From contig WELB01000126.1 in assembly GCA_009602725.1 (NCBI GenBank), positions 188,525 through 252,524 on the forward strand: 64,000 nt of DNA. The letters run 5' to 3'. Within the stretch, counting starts at the first letter, position 1, and every line of letters starts with the position of its first letter. Below, one piece after another: positions 19,935-34,312 of the stretch. A program made the translations under genes and the position numbers. Origin of the DNA: Spirogloea muscicola. Lineage: Eukaryota; Streptophyta; Zygnematophyceae; Spirogloeales; Spirogloeaceae. A model generated the notes under the pieces. It saw only the letters and a list, made by a program, of their open reading frames with translations. It searched no databases and was not told where the DNA came from.

Positions 19935-22900
19935 CTATCCTGACTCAGTTTTGTGAGGCTTGTGAGGCTGGTGGCTGGGGGCGTGCGAATGTGGATGTTG
20001 CTGGGAGCTAGCGGCAGTAAGATGCGGCTTGTGGTGCCTGAACGGCCAGAAATGGACAAGGCGGTCAATCATGCTGGTACCACCTTTTATGAAGAGGCCA
20101 GAGAACCCCTGCGGCGGCGCCGCCGGCGGGAAGTCCTCGGCTGGCATTGCAAAGGGCTGCAGCAGCCTCTCCAGCTTCGCCAAGGACGTGAATGACCCCA
20201 ACTCCTGTAGCGGCTCCACTGGCTGAACTGGCAGGGTGTGGTCGTTGTCCTTGGGTGAAAACTGCGAGACAAGGGCAGCAGCCACTGTGTTGTAGAGACC
20301 GCAGATAGCTCAGTACTGCTTGTGTGAGCTGCCACTATAGTACATCGTATCAAGTAACTTGCATATCTACAAGCCTGCCTGAGGTTCCTTCCTACCAAGA
20401 CTACATGAGCCAGTAATGTCTTGGGTACAAAGGATCACTCCGTAACTGCATTGTGAACGAGGCACACATGCACACAATCCAAGGATACGAAAACGCAGGA
20501 GGAGTACAAGAAAGGTGAATTCACCTCAAGAGGGCTGAAGGCTGCACCAGGGCTGTACATGAGTTCAATACGAAATCGGCGAGGATCTGAAAGGTCCACC
20601 TGCATGACAGAGGGGCATAGGCAAATTCTCACGATATGCACAGAAGAGAATTCATAAGTATCATATGTGTGGCTTGCCGGAGGTATCATGCACCAAACTT
20701 GGGAACCTTACATCCGTGTTTTCGTACATCCGGAAAACAATGTGTGTCAGGTAGTCTAGCTCCTTCGTCTCAAATAACTTCCGCAATCCATCACTTGACA
20801 CAAGTGGCTGTTCGCCTTGCAAGCTTTCATCCAGGTAGCAGTACCGCAAGACGTTGATAAGCGAGTGGATATGCGACTCCTAGAAACACAAAGACTTGCA
20901 TGTCAAAGCGTGCATGCAATTGAGAGCCGCCTCTTATCCGTGGTTCCTTCCGAGTGATGACACCTGCTGCTGGTGCATATTTGTGTCGGTGCAGCTGGCA
21001 AGTGCACATGATGAAAAGGTGAAGGAGGTGAAGACTCAACAACGAGGCCCTTCTGATATAGCTTACAAGCAGCACCCCACTCATCCTTGAGACAGAAGCT
21101 CGGAGCTTACTGATGTGAAGTATAATCGGGTGCGCACATGACGTTGAGGAGTCCGCACATTTGCATACCTGTGATTGTCAATCGGGCAGGGTATGTCATG
21201 CAGTTGAAAAAGCATGAGTAACGATCTAGCGGAAGCTCATGATGCGAACGCAAAACGACAAACAGTTGCAAAGTTGATCAGCTGGGAGAGTACTTTGGAT
21301 CCAGCCGGTATTGTGTCTCCTTGTTGTCATCATCATCGTCTGTGTCTTTATCACTGCTCGTTCGAGACTCAGATCGCCTGAATTCTCTGACTTGGCCCTC
21401 TACATTGCCAACTTTCTTGTACTCAGCAGACCTCCTAGGAGGTCGTACAGGTGTACCTGGCAGCTTCGCCTCCCTCGCTTTTTTCTCATACTCGGGTCTA
21501 TTGAAAGGATCCCGCCTATGGAAATCGGAAACCAGTCTACTGTGCTCTCTTACAGCCCGACCCACATTTAATGCCTCATCCTGGGTATTGCGCATGTCGA
21601 TGAGAATCTTTCCCAGCAGCTTTCTTGCGACCTATTTCACAAGGCGCGTTCTTGTCAGGGTGACTGTAGTACAGCCAGCCAGCAGCTTTTCAAGCGACAT
21701 TTATGTACTATGTGTACTTGTGCGACAAGGACACAGCTGGATGCTCAAGTCCAGATTTCGTATCTTTTGAAAGTACCCTTAAAAGCATTATCGTATGTAA
21801 ACAGTGGGACCAGTTGGTGCACACCTTTGCGCCGATCAGCAGCTTGTGTCTTGGATTGATACCATACTCGTTGGGAATGACACCATCTGCTAGAGTCTGT
21901 CAGGCATTGAATCATTTGTCAGGCAGGGGATGCAGGCGTCTCTGGCCCAATGATACACAATATTATTCACTCACTGTCAAGTACCTTGGCTACGGTGTAT
22001 AGCTTGTCACCTCCCTTAAGATTGAGGTGCTGATTATGAACCAAGTCATACCTGCAGAATCCACTGATGCTGATGAGGAGGACAACCATCAAAACAAGGG
22101 GCACCAGGTCAACCTATGAGCTTGTCCGGAAATTGCAAGCAATGAAGGTTTTGTATGCTTACTTTGCCGAATCATAGATGTCTGGTATCTTACTGATGTC
22201 ATATCGGCTGCAATATCATACATTGTTAACCAATTTTGTCATGTTTAGTAGGACCTCAGGCACAGTAGGGTTGCCAAAACTCAACCCTCTGTGCTGCCAA
22301 TTAAGAATTATAGACTGGGCAAAGCATGATAACAAGTAGTGAGCCACAGGCTGCAATCGATGTATATGTGAGACTCCGAGGTTCCTTTGCAACAAATAAG
22401 TGGGCTCAGCATAAGTGTCACGCACTCTTTGCGCTCGTTGTAGATGTCGCGGGCCAGCTTCTTCCAGCGTGCGAACATGAGCAAAAATCCTTCAGTGCCA
22501 CAGGGGAGACCGGCAGCAATACGATCAATATCCAAACTGGTCTTCCCTAAAGCCCTGGCTGTGTCATAAGGAGGGATTTCCACTTGTGCCTCCGTGTCAT
22601 CCATGCGATCCTCCTCATCCTTACACCGATCTTTGACTTGCGCAGTCATTGCAGCAGTGAGTTCCACCTGACCCCACAAGTCACACGTGAATAAATTTGG
22701 CTGTGAAGGATGGGTACAGTTGCAGCCCTTGCCAGCCTTTCTGGCACATAATTAGGAGTAGTCACTGCTTCATTCTCAATTACATCCAGGTAGCTGTTAT
22801 TATGACGAGTTCCTTGCACGTCACCCTCAATCAAGGCTTTATTGTTTTCAAGGGCACAAGCATACTTGGACCTAGAGTGGTCAGGCAACAACTCCAGTTT

Positions 22901-25900
22901 CACTAGGGGCCAACTCAAATTGAGATTCAGAAAGCATCCTTGAAGTGAGGTTTTTTGGTGGCGAAGTAGGTGGAGTCTTGAGAAAAGAGGAGTCTAGAGA
23001 AAAGAGGCTAGAACAAAATAGAGGATTTTGGTATGCTGCCTAGACATGCAGTTGTCCTGGTTCTAAGAAGTACACCACCACATGTTCATAGTCGGGCAGC
23101 ATCAGAACATCAGAAGCATCTTACCAGTTGCTTCAACTTGATCAGTGCATCGCTTGGAAGGCCACCTCCATCAACCATCCAAGGCGCCTCTGCACTTGCA
23201 GTTGACCTTGGCGTGCTTACTTCGGCCGTCATGATTTCATGCAGCCGTTGCTGACCAAGAGAGACAACCAACAAATGTGTTGCAAATATTTAGCACAGCC
23301 AAAATTACAGTACTGATTCTCCTCTAGTACATGGTTTCAATCAACGAGACATAAGAAGCTAAGTAGCACAATGTGCCAATTAGTGCGGTCAATCAACAAG
23401 GGCAAGATGTAAGTAGGATAGCCCACACCATGGACTAGCAATGACTAGAAAGGAGTCAATTGGAGGGATGACGAGGACATGCCCAGCAAGAAATCCATAT
23501 GGCCTCACCTTTGCATACTCCATCTCAATTGTTGCTGTATCAAGACCGTCAAGCATTGACGCATCCTTGCTCACTAGGCTCACCTGCAGCGAGAGAAGTG
23601 CATGTTACTTTGATTGGACAATATACTTGCAGAAACCAGGGGATCGTGATATAGCTAGAAGCACTTGCCCTTGATTGCTCCAGACCAGAGCAGTGGAATG
23701 ACCTAAGACCTTACACTCACCAGTATTGGTGTCAGCTGTCCTTCCAAGTCCAGCAGTCCCTTGGCAAATGCAGCGGCTGACATCTGCAAAGACAACTGGT
23801 GCCCTATTCAATGGGAAGGAGCGACCTATCGGGCTTCATGACATGCAATCACACAACTTCCAGAATAACAATAGTGTACAAGGTCATCAGAAGCATGCGC
23901 AGGAAAGCTATGCTATTATGTTTGCGGGTGCAAGACATATGCAAAACATGTGCAAAGCATGCACTTTACCTGCACCCGACCTTCATCCGAGCTATACATT
24001 TTCAGGTCATGCCGATAAGTTGAATGTAGTCGTATAAGACCTGTGCCTTCCCCTGAAACACCTTGACATGAGTATCAACATCACAAGCAAGCAACTAGTA
24101 CCACCTTCTTTGTGAGCAGGTCCTATGCATTCAGAATGATGATCATTACCTTCTCTGATAGTCAGTCTTAGCAGTCAGAGTAATTGTCAAAGGATAATCA
24201 TATGTCTGGAAGCTCTTTCAAGCTCTTCCTTACCTGGATACATTGTGTTCCTAAATGTACGCCCAAGCTCCTCTGCCTGACATAGATATGCGGAAGAGAC
24301 ACCTCTGATAGCAGATCCTCCTCAAGAGAGGGCACGTATGGATGATGGTATGACTAATCATGCCCAGAAGTACTTGAAAGTATAAAGTACAGTGAACACA
24401 ACTTGAGTTGGGACATGTCAGTCTTGTGAATAAGCACCTACTGCTTGGAACCTCTGTGCAATGACAGTGGCAGTGGCATACAAGGAAGACGATTCTCAGG
24501 GGTAGCAAAAAGGGGAGCACAATCACTACTAGAGGACGTATACCTGCTTTCGTCCTGCATGCGTGAGTACACCACCATATTTGAGCACAAGCAAGGCCTC
24601 AATGGGTCTTTCAACCTCCTTGCTTTCCTCACTGTCTTCCAGGTGTACAGTAGCCCATCTTAACGGTTTCAACTGAGCCTTCCTGTAAATGCCTGAAAAA
24701 TGGCCTCCCTGCTCCAAGGCAATGAACACATGACATGCTTCAGAAACCTCCTGCAAGTATGCATAGACATGCGAGGCAGTCTTTGAAAGCGAGCCTGCTT
24801 AGCTGAACACTTCTGCATGAATTTCATGCACATCCTTGGGAATGAGCTCAGCAGGTGCGCAATTGTACCTCTTCAAGAACCGCCTTCACATGGCGCAGCT
24901 TCTCGGTCCTCTCAAAGTCCTCTGCTTCACTGTCACTATCTCGACCAGGCCTGAGCAAGAGGCTTGTTCCATCATTATGAACGCACAATATACTAGGGAT
25001 GCAAGTCTGAGCAATGTCCATGGAGACTCTCAACGTGCAACACATACCTTGTCGATGGTACAAGTAGACGTAGGGCATCGAGCAAGTCTTGCAATTGGAT
25101 TGCACTTTTCAACTTGGCCTGCAGATGACAGGTGCAAGTACCTATCAGAGCTGCAACAGGTGAAACTGCTGCCAAGAACACCCAACTTTGGAATGACAAT
25201 TAGCCCTGGTATGAAACTGACCTCAGCCCGAGGCTTGCCCCCGTTGTATTTCAGCATCAAATTCAGTAGTCGATCCTGCGTGATGTACAACTTGACTTTC
25301 TGCTTGGGCGTACGATCACCACTGCACAGGAATACAGGCGCAGAGAGGAGAAGACTTGTGTCAGACTGCAAGCGGGTGATGTCAAGGGAAGAGAGTGGTC
25401 AACCAGAGCCAACCATTGTGGACACAATTGGAGGTTGAGTGCATCATGCATTGGAAAGCTGGTCACATGCACGTCCAAAAGCTTATCATGCTTTGATTAG
25501 TCAAGCTCTTGCATGTTCGCTATGATGTTGCTCTGATTGAAGTATTAGCAGTGACATTGAAGACATACTGGCGAATGACAGCAATCACACATCGAAGCTC
25601 CTCCCCTAGGCCGAAAGTGGACAATGCTAAGCTGCCTTGTCGTTGGATGGCACTCGATGAGTGATCTAGACCACTGCACCAAGGTAGCTGGGAAGGAGGA
25701 GGTGAATTCAGATGGGGAGCCACAGCTCTGAGAATCATCTCTCGAAGGACACATGCAGCATCATCATAGTACCTGCAGGGGGTCAGATGAGAGTCATATC
25801 AGACCCTCTCGAGTACATCTAGGAGCCAGTCCCGTGCACAATGTAACCCGCCTTGCAAAAAGTATACTCATATGGAGCACCATAAAAGTTCCTCACTTAT

Positions 25901-28279
25901 GAGCTCCCTTCACAAAGCTCCAGCCATTCACGTCACACACATAGGAGCGACCCTGACATCTTAGAAGATCAAAGCCACAGACCTGTTTTGAAGCAATCAG
26001 ATCCTCATAGCACTGTCAGTATGATCCGATGCACATATGTAATGTCCACACAACCCTTGAGTAAGGGGCTTAGCAAGAGATTAGGAGAGCTGAGCAGGTC
26101 AGGTCTTCTCTATGTCTGTTGTGATGCATCTGGTTGTGCCTTGTACACAGGCAAAAGAGTATGCACAGGCACTCATCAGTACTTACTGCTTGTCCAAAAG
26201 CCACACAAACCTCCCTTGCCATTTCTTTCTCAGTTGGAGTGAGAAGCACGGGGTACCTTATCTGCAAGTCAACTTGCAAGCTCAGAAGCCCACACCACGG
26301 GGACGCACACCATTGTGGGAGGCAAAATGTGCAGATAAAAATGAACTAGGGCGCGTCTGCAGCTTACCTCTTTGCCATCTGCGCTTCTCATAACCACACC
26401 ATCAACCACTGGAGACTTACGGGCCTCTGCATGAGCGTAATCAGGGCCCACTGTGTACACCTTGACATCTGTACCACCTGTTGCCATAAATTCTTCATAT
26501 ATATAGGAACCATCTCTTCGTACTCTTCGAATGTCAGGATGAAACTCACTAGACCGATTGCCAACCTGTATCCAACAATAGCCTTGTCGAATCAGGAACG
26601 AGTTACAGTGCTATATACAGTCAATCAGATTGCCTGGTGTAAAAGCAGAGGAGAAGGTGGCACAGACCCTCCTAAGACATGCTGATTTGGACATGAAAGC
26701 TATAAGGGCGACTCTCAAGGCAGTCATGTCTTGCAGGGCACGACCTTGCGAAAGAGCTCCTTCATGCCCCCTCCAGCTGAGCTTGGGTAGTAGATGTTGA
26801 CCTTGTGGTCATCGCCTGCAGAAGGCGGCAACTTTGAGAAAGTGAGTAACCTCTCTATTGTGACCTGTCAACGAAGAAAAAATAGTGTGCACACACAGCC
26901 ACACGATCAAGTGAACAATGGAGATATGTACCGTCCACAGGCTTCTCGACAAAAGGCTTTTGTATACGCTTTCCATGTATCTCAACATAGTCCTCATCCT
27001 CGGTGAAACCATCGTCATCTTTGCCTTGCTGGTCTCGGTTCACAATAACGTGGACTGGTGTAGGAAGTCCAAATTGCTCTAAACGCTGCAATTGACATAT
27101 AGGTCAATCGGCCACACCCCCCGCAGCATAATTTCTCCAGCTACGTGAACAACAAGAATGAGAGTGCAAGCTAAAACGCTTCAGATGAGATTGACGGATC
27201 TGCTTCTCACTTGGTATACTTTGCGGCGATCATGAAGGAGGCGCTGAGGCTGTAGCTCGTTCACAAGGTATGGCCTGTCAGGCACCAGGGCCACAAGCTC
27301 AATCAGCTTGCATCTACACGGAGAGTGGTTGCTGGACCAGTGCACAAGTGCATCACTGTGAAGGTGGTTGGGACTGATTACAACCTGCGAAGAGCTACAT
27401 AAGCTTCTGTCTTTTCAAGGGGATAGCCTGATGAATAGAAGGCTACCAAAGCGTCACAGATAGGCCATCTGCACGTCCAATGTCAAACGAGTGCAATGTC
27501 GATAAGTACGGTAGGAAGATAATTGGGGATATGAGTAAGGCAACTGAAGTCTCCAATTTACAAGTGTTCCAGTGAATCTTCAGACTGTAGCTAAGTACTT
27601 CGTCTCCTCCTGCAGTGCAACAGTGTGGGTGTACATCACCATTCATTCTTGCAGAAGCACTCACTGTTCGATGGGCTGATTAAGAATGACATCATCTCCA
27701 AAAAGGATGACCTGCAAAAGAGGAATTCAAGAGGAACTCAGTGCCTGGTACCAAGCACACAAACAATGAAGGCCATTTGCAGTCTGTCATCAGCCGAAGG
27801 GCTCAGGGCTATCAACACAGCAGACACACTTCAGATGGATCAATTTCGCAAATTTGGGGCTGACTGTACGTCAAATTCTCCAAAAGCTCGCAGCCGGTCA
27901 AGAATTTGCGTCATTGGTGGCGATTTTGCCTGTGACAATGAAGGTCAGCATTACAAAGGGCAGAGCGGCTAATCAAATGTACCATGCAATATGCTCATCT
28001 CAAAATGCATCATTGCTCGCAAAATCTTACATCACCGTAAGTGAGCAGCATGTATCTTCTCCTCTTAAATCGTGGCTCAATTGACAGTCAGTCAGTCAAT
28101 TGCGACCTCGGCAGTACATTGTTGCAAAACAGTGGCGTGCAACACACCTTCTTGTCAAGGACGCAAATTCCCAGCACAACCTTGCTCTTGCCTTGTCCAG
28201 GTGGTGCTCGCACTCCAGCTAAGCCAGCCAAGCCGGTCGGCTTTAAGTGGTCCGCTTTGCGAGGACTTGAGGCCGCCAT
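19935..28279 (-). CDS. VIP1: Inositol hexakisphosphate/diphosphoinositol kinase (VIP1/PPIP5K)
   Basis: PPIP5K makes the inositol pyrophosphates 1-InsP7 and InsP8, signals of phosphate and energy status. The gene is broken into more than twenty short minus-strand exons. The start ATG at 28279 (MAASSPRK) opens exon 28148-28279, ending [11 protein letters not shown]. Then come [47 protein letters not shown] and [23 protein letters not shown]-grasp kinase: [70 protein letters not shown] (near 25920). Histidine acid phosphatase-like domain: [13 protein letters not shown], the His codon split by the intron before 25321; [32 protein letters not shown]; then [46 protein letters not shown]-like [19 protein letters not shown]-type region, and [12 protein letters not shown] near the stop. 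Kinase and phosphatase motifs are both intact. Individual exon edges are not all fixed here. Confidence 0.9.
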
Positions 28280-29135
28280 TTTCAAAGTAGAGACGCTGTG
28301 TACAGAAGCACTGTATGCAACACCAGTAAGTTGGACTGGCTGGCTCAAGTGTCGAGAGTTGGACACCTTAAGCTGGCCCAGGAGGGAGAACTTGCAAGAG
28401 CTCAAGCAATAGCATGCACCCTGATCTTATGAAGCCCGGGAATGCGCCACTCGCTTGGAATCCAACTGGTTCCCGGCTGAGGTGCAGCAGTAAGATACTG
28501 ACAAAGGCAGCGGCTCTTTATGTCAGCTGCTGCTGCAAGGAGAAGCCGTCGCCGCAAGCGCCATCGGCCTGTTGTATGCTTAAAGTCCACAGCTTCGGCA
28601 GTCGCCGCAGGCCTTGCTGGACAGCGGGGGCCCGGCAGCGGCGCGGGCGCCGCGCCGGGCCGGGGCTGTGTGCCAACGGCGACTGATCGGGGAGGACACT
28701 TGACGTAAGTCACAGACGCTCGCTCGATAGTCACTCTGATGGCAACGTACCAAGTGAACGCCACCAGAACTCCCCACCGCACGAGACCCACCAATTTGTC
28801 CACGCCGCCTGCCTCGTTGCCGTTCGAGCGCCAGCGCCGGTCGTAACCAGGATTGAGTGGCAGTGTACTGCCTGGCCTCCTGCTCCGACCACCCTAGCGC
28901 GCACCCAAGGCGCCCTCGCGCAGCGCCCGAGCCCAGCGCGGCGAGCAGCAGCAGCAATCGCGCGCCCGCTTGGAGTCGCAACACCGTCACTGCGCGCCGA
29001 GAGCTCCGGAGACTGTCCTGGAAGCCGAGGCTTTACTGAGGGCCTTGCTTGTGGAGCAGAAGCCTCACTGCTCCTCGCAAGCCGTCTGGCGATCTCTCCG
29101 GACCGGCTCCAGCCTCTAGCCGGACCACCGTGGCG
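28280..29135. other. Divergent promoter region between VIP1 and lipoyl synthase
   Basis: This 0.85-kb stretch separates two genes transcribed away from each other and should hold both promoters and 5' UTRs. A minus-strand frame at about 28750-28870 reads LPLNPGYDRRWRSNGNEAGG, then VDKLVGLVRWGVLVAFTW, with acceptor- and donor-like ends, and could be an exon of a small membrane protein; no start, stop or family supports it. Confidence 0.4.
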
Positions 29136-31202
29136 ATGGCGGGGCCGCGCTTTGTCGCCCTCCTGCAGCAGCAGCTGCAGCGGGCCGCTGGCCGCAGCCG
29201 GCAGAGCCCTCGTCTTGGGGCTGCCTTGGGGACGCCGCCATCGCCTCTGGCTTTCCTGTCCTCCGTGGCGTGCGCGGCTCTCGAGAGGGCTCCCGGTCCC
29301 ACTGGGAGCGAGGCGGCGAAGAAGCTCGCTCTCGCAGCTCTGAGGGAGCGCCTGGCTGCCGATGGCACCACGCTGATGGACTTTGCCGGGGCCACGACGG
29401 CATCCCCATATGCTGTTGAGGCCGTGCAGCCAAGGGATAGGAAGCGCAAGCCCGACTGGATGAAGCGCGTCATCCCGGGAGGAGACAAGTACACCGAGAT
29501 CAAGGCGAAGCTAAGAGAGCTGAAGCTGCACACTGTGTGCGAAGAGGCCAGGTGCCCTAACATTGGTGAGTGCTGGAGTGGCGGCGAGACTGAGACGGCG
29601 ACTGCCACCATCATGATCCTCGGCGACACCTGTACTCGTGGCTGCAGGTGATCATGCTTCAGCCAGTTGGCGCTGGCAAGCGTCAGAGAAGGGTGTCTCT
29701 CAGCTTGCTTGTCTACCCTGTGTATAAGCTTTCCAGTGCTTCTGAAGAACCACATGCCCGATGAGGAGACGGGCAGGTTGCTTTAACAGCTCGTTGACAT
29801 AGGCACACTGTTAGACCAGAGAGGATAACATGTCTCTACCAGCCAGATAGTGCTTGGGCAGGGCTTCTTTCACAGCCCCTGCCTTATATTGGAAGAGCTT
29901 TTCCTTGTGACTCCTAACGTTCTGTGATGGTGGATCAGGTTCTGTGCTGTCAAGACATCTCGTGCTCCCCCAGCACCCGACGTCGATGAACCCAGGAAGG
30001 TGGCTGAGGCACTTGGAGAATGGGGGCTTGATTATGTGGTGTTGACCAGCGTTGACAGAGACGACCTGCCAGATCAGGGCAGCGGGCACTTTGCAGAGAC
30101 CATTGAACGCATCAAGACGAGAAAGCCTAGCATGCTTGTAGAGGCTTTGGGTAAGATTAAATCTAGTCTCTCCATACAAGCAGCACTTGTGGAGATGAGG
30201 CATATGTTGATTGCGATTACTGCACGATGATTAGAGCATGAATATTCCCCATGAAGTGGTCAACCCCACCAAGACTTAGACATAGTTGCAGTCCGCACAA
30301 TTTGCCAGGCGGCAATGACGCAATTCTTCCTCAATGTGGGTTTTGAGCACTAATCACTTCGCTGCGGCCACCTGCAGTACCGGACTTTCGAGGAGACCGC
30401 TCTTGTGTGGACCTTGTTGTCAACGCGGGACTGGATGTACTAGCTCATAATATTGAGACTGTAGAAGAGCTCCAGCCATATGTGCGAGATATAAGGGCCA
30501 ACTTTGAGCAGTCCCTAAGTGTCCTTCGCATGGCCAAGGAACTAGGGCCATCTCGAGTATTAACGAAGACATCGATCATGCTTGGCTGTGGGGAAACTCC
30601 AGACCAAGTCTTCAGGTGCGTGATGTCAAAGGGGCTGTAGCCATTGTGTGCATCTGCTGTGAAGCTGGACTGCTTGGAGCACTGAGCAACTTTTTCAGGC
30701 TGAGTGTAATCGTCAAGCCTGATCATCAAGCTGGTAGTAGCATGAGAGGTGAAGTTCTTGATTTAATGTGGCAGGTCGATGGAGAAGGTGCGCGCAGCCG
30801 GGGTAGACGTGATGACCTTTGGCCAGTATATGCGACCAAGCCGCAAGCATATGCCAGTCTCTGACTTTGTCACGCCCGAAGCATTTGAGAGGTGGAGGCA
30901 AGTTGGCGAAGACATGGTATTCTCTTGATTCTTGATCCACCGTGTTTGCTTTTTGTGAGGTGATCACGCCTGGGACATGGGGGGCCTGGCAACGGTTGCC
31001 TTTCTGATAAATTTGACTTCTTTTGATCGCACGGCAACACGACTCCTACCTGAAGAGGACCACCGCATGGGCGTTATTTTTGCAGGGCTTTCTCTACATT
31101 GCTTCTGGGCCAATGGTGAGGTCGTCCTACAAGGCTGGCGAGTTCTACATCAAGTCGCTACTTGAGCGCAATGGTCAATCTGCTGAGCCCGCTGCTGCCT
31201 AA
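29136..31202 (+). CDS. LIP1: Lipoyl synthase, mitochondrial
   Basis: Lipoyl synthase is a radical-SAM enzyme that puts two sulfurs into octanoyl groups on the E2 and H proteins of mitochondrial dehydrogenases. Five exons: 29136-29647, 29939-30150, 30378-30615, 30775-30916 and 31086-31202, about 406 residues, with GT-AG junctions and consistent phases. The auxiliary 4Fe-4S cluster motif is [12 protein letters not shown] and the radical-SAM motif CTRGCRFCAVKT spans the first intron. Further family blocks: [70 protein letters not shown] and the end [20 protein letters not shown]. The Arg/Ala/Gln-rich N-terminus fits mitochondrial targeting, and the wording resembles the mitochondrial more than the plastid paralogue, though location is inferred. 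Confidence 0.94.
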
Positions 31203-34200
31203 GTTATAGAGTAACAGTACACTATACTGTTGTCTCACTGACATTGCCTGTGCAATCAATCCGGACCATTGAAAGGGCGGGAGCGTTGAAAGGGCGCTTC
31301 CATTCTCGTTTCCCCTTCGCGATGTAGAAGCAAGCTATATTAAGCGGAAGTCAGCTGCTATTGTCTGCAGGCATGCTTATACTGCATGACTTGCTGTTGG
31401 ATTGAGCATCATGGAGCAATAGTTGAAACATGCTGTTGCCCACCTTCTTAACGAAAGACCCACAGTGTTGCTGATGAGCCAGCTGCTACCTGACTGATCT
31501 TCATCTTCATATAGAACCAGAAAGTGAAGTACTGCTCCCTGACAATAAGGTCTGCACTAATAGCACGTGCAATTTAGCTTGTACGTTGCCACTTTGAAGC
31601 ATTGTGAGCTTTTGGAAACCCCAAAAACTACATTGCATTGGCTGTGCACGTCTGATCTGGCTACCTACAGCCGCTCTGCTCACGACCACTACTCCCTCTC
31701 ATGCTTCTTGTACTGCCCGCCTCAATCTAATAGCGGAGGGCTCCACAGCCATTGCCTCTCATGGAAATTCACTTACTATAGCATCATAGCTGCTCACAGT
31801 GGAAGCTTACAACCAAAGCAAGCCGGCCCCCTCAGCCATGAAAGCGGTGCGCGCGGTCGGAATCAGCTGCACAGGTTTAGGAGCTTAAACACACCAACCA
31901 TTCCGTTGCGATGGATCTGTCCAGTGGCGATGTGGACAACAGTGGGGTGTGTGGGGCTACTAGGCTTGACCTCCTCCAGCAGCTTGAGCTTCAAATAGTC
32001 GCCCGCTAGGCAGCAGGGTGAGGGTGCAAGTAGCAGCCAGATCTCAATATGCAGCAAAGTCTTTTCTATCTCTGCTTTGTTGCACGCGTCAACCACATTG
32101 CTCATCACTATTGATGTACCTGCCTTCGATTGTATGCTGGCCGCCATGGCTGCCGCCTCAGATAATCGGCAGAGCACTTCATTCTTAGCTGCTACTTTAT
32201 CCCGACGAGCCGCTGTTTATCAGGGGTTAACGAGTGGCCATCCGACTTAGCCATTTGTCTGCTGAATGTGTTGCGACTTCGTGTTGGGGCTTCCTCCTTG
32301 AAATTGTCCATATTGATAATCAAATCAGCCTTCATAATCATCAACCCCTCCTTGTGGGAGAGTTTTATTTGAAGAGCGCTTATCTGCTGAGCTTTGTGGC
32401 AGCAGCCTGGCGAGCATAGGCACATTGCCTGAGGCAGCTGGCTAGCCTCTGCGGCCACAATCCCGCTCGGTGTCATGTGCATCCCTTCTTGATAGATGCT
32501 TTAGAAGAGCTTCTTCTTGTTACATCGGCCCCTCCTTGCAAAGGGCTTCCGTGCCAAGGGGTACACGGATACGGATCGTATAGCCCTATTCGTTACACTC
32601 GATTCCGCCGTGTACCCATTCGGCTTGACCTCCCTATGCTTTCCGGCCCTTTCGGACCTTGTTCATTTATTTTTGGGCTGGCCTCTCACAGCTGTGTCGC
32701 CATATGTCTGAAGAAGCTAATTCGTTCAACCCGTGCGCACTGTCATGCCGCATGGTGTCAGTTGCTAGTTAACGTCAATAGGACAGATGTGTGTGAAATG
32801 CAGGTGACAAGGTTGAGTCCACGTGACTGGCAACATTGTGGAAGGAAATAGAATCGAGAAATTTGCATATTGCTGGGTTTGAAATGAACTGGATAATTTA
32901 ATTAGTGTAGCATTGGAATGAAAAGGTAAGTGGAGCTTGTGATGGATGATCTCCAGTTTAATTGCCGGTAGAAGGCTCCTCAAGTAGACGACCTGGCACG
33001 TCCTGGCATCCTGGCACGTCCGGAATCTCACTCGATGTCCGCTGGTTGTTCAGCGGTGGCGGCGGCGGAGACAGCGACGACGACAGCAGCGGCGACGACT
33101 GCAGCGACAATGGCAGCGACGACAACAGCAGCGACGGCGGCGGTGGCGGCGGCGGCGGCAAGTCGGCTCAATGGAAGAACTGGACCGTGTCGAACTACTC
33201 GGTCCCAGCCCTCCGCTCACTTATCTTCGGTCGGAAAGAATGGTTCTGTTTTCTTTGGAGCAGGCTCTTTGGCCCATTTGGCTCCCCCTCCACCCTCGAT
33301 CCCAAGGCCAGTGTAGCCTGAGACCGCTATTCCGACCTGCCCCCCCACCCTTAAACCCCAAGGCCAGTGTAGCCTGGGGTTGCTATTCCCTCACCCTTTC
33401 ACCTTTACCCGCCGCTAGCCTGGCCGGTACCCGCCTTCGCTCGTCAAGGTGGGTACCATTGGAGCGGGCTTAAAGGGTTTTTCGGCTTCTCTTCGGGCTT
33501 GTTGAGCGGTTTCGGGCGGTAGGAAGGGGCTGCCTCCGGATACCAAATGTACGGCCCAGCGGCAAATAAGCATGGTGTTTGAGTAAATGGGATGGTAGGA
33601 AGGGTTTGACCCGATGATGTCCAATTGACGGTTCCAAAGGCACATCCGCACTTACTCGACAGGAGTTGAGCTGGAGGTGCTGTATTTGTGAATTCTGGTT
33701 CACAGTAATAGTCAGGTGACGTGCCTCAGTTGTCCGCGTGTAGTGCCACCTCACATGCCTTGTCAGACCGACATGAATAAGCCATCGACGGGATATTCAA
33801 TGACAGCACATCGAGGACTCCTGCAAGAGAGGGCGATGGCTGTGACTGGCCAGCCCACAGAAATGGATGAACAAAATTCGAACGGGCCAATCTGGGATCA
33901 CTACTCTCGGAAAGTGCGTTCAAGGATTGCGCGGATGGTGACGTGTTATCCGTGGCATTCGCTTCCTGTTCGCGGCATGTCTACTTCCCGAAAGACACGT
34001 CTTGGCTGCCAGGTGTATCAATCGTGTCCGTCCGATGCGGGCCATCGCTATACGTGGAATCCATAAAAGCGGCATTCCTCTGCGCGGCTGCTCCGCCGCG
34101 TGCATAGCAGCTTCGCGAGCACCAGCCGTGCCTGCCACGCGAGCCCGCCCGCCAATCCCGCGCCCACCCCACTCCTTCACTCCTCCCCCCCGTCCTCACT

Positions 34201-34312
34201 CGCCATTTCCATTGCCAACCCGCGTCCGCCGCCGCCGCCGGCGCCGCTGCCGCCGCGCAGCAGAGTCGCTCCGCCGGCGGGCGTCGCCCGTAGCCGGAGC
34301 CGCCGCGGCGGC
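31203..34312. other. Intergenic region with repeats and a possible decayed reading frame
   Basis: After the lipoyl synthase 3' UTR there is no recognisable gene for 3 kb. On the minus strand, 31863-32482, neighbouring frames encode helical, charged sequence (DLIINMDNFKEEAPTRSRN, EAAAMAASIQSKAGTSIVMS, EIEKTLLHIEIW) that looks like decayed coding DNA of unknown origin. A + hairpin-core repeat lies at 32675-32694 with CCCTTTCGGACCTTGTTC before it, and a - copy at 33838-33856. GGC/GAC-type trinucleotide repeats occupy 33050-33165. A short direct repeat (CCCAAGGCCAGTGTAGCCTG) occurs twice near 33301-33381. Confidence 0.5.

Noticed and set aside
34100-34312. Upstream extension of the HSP20 frame
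   Set aside because: It begins at GTG, not ATG, and is low-complexity Pro/Ser/Arg sequence; the first ATG is at 34313.
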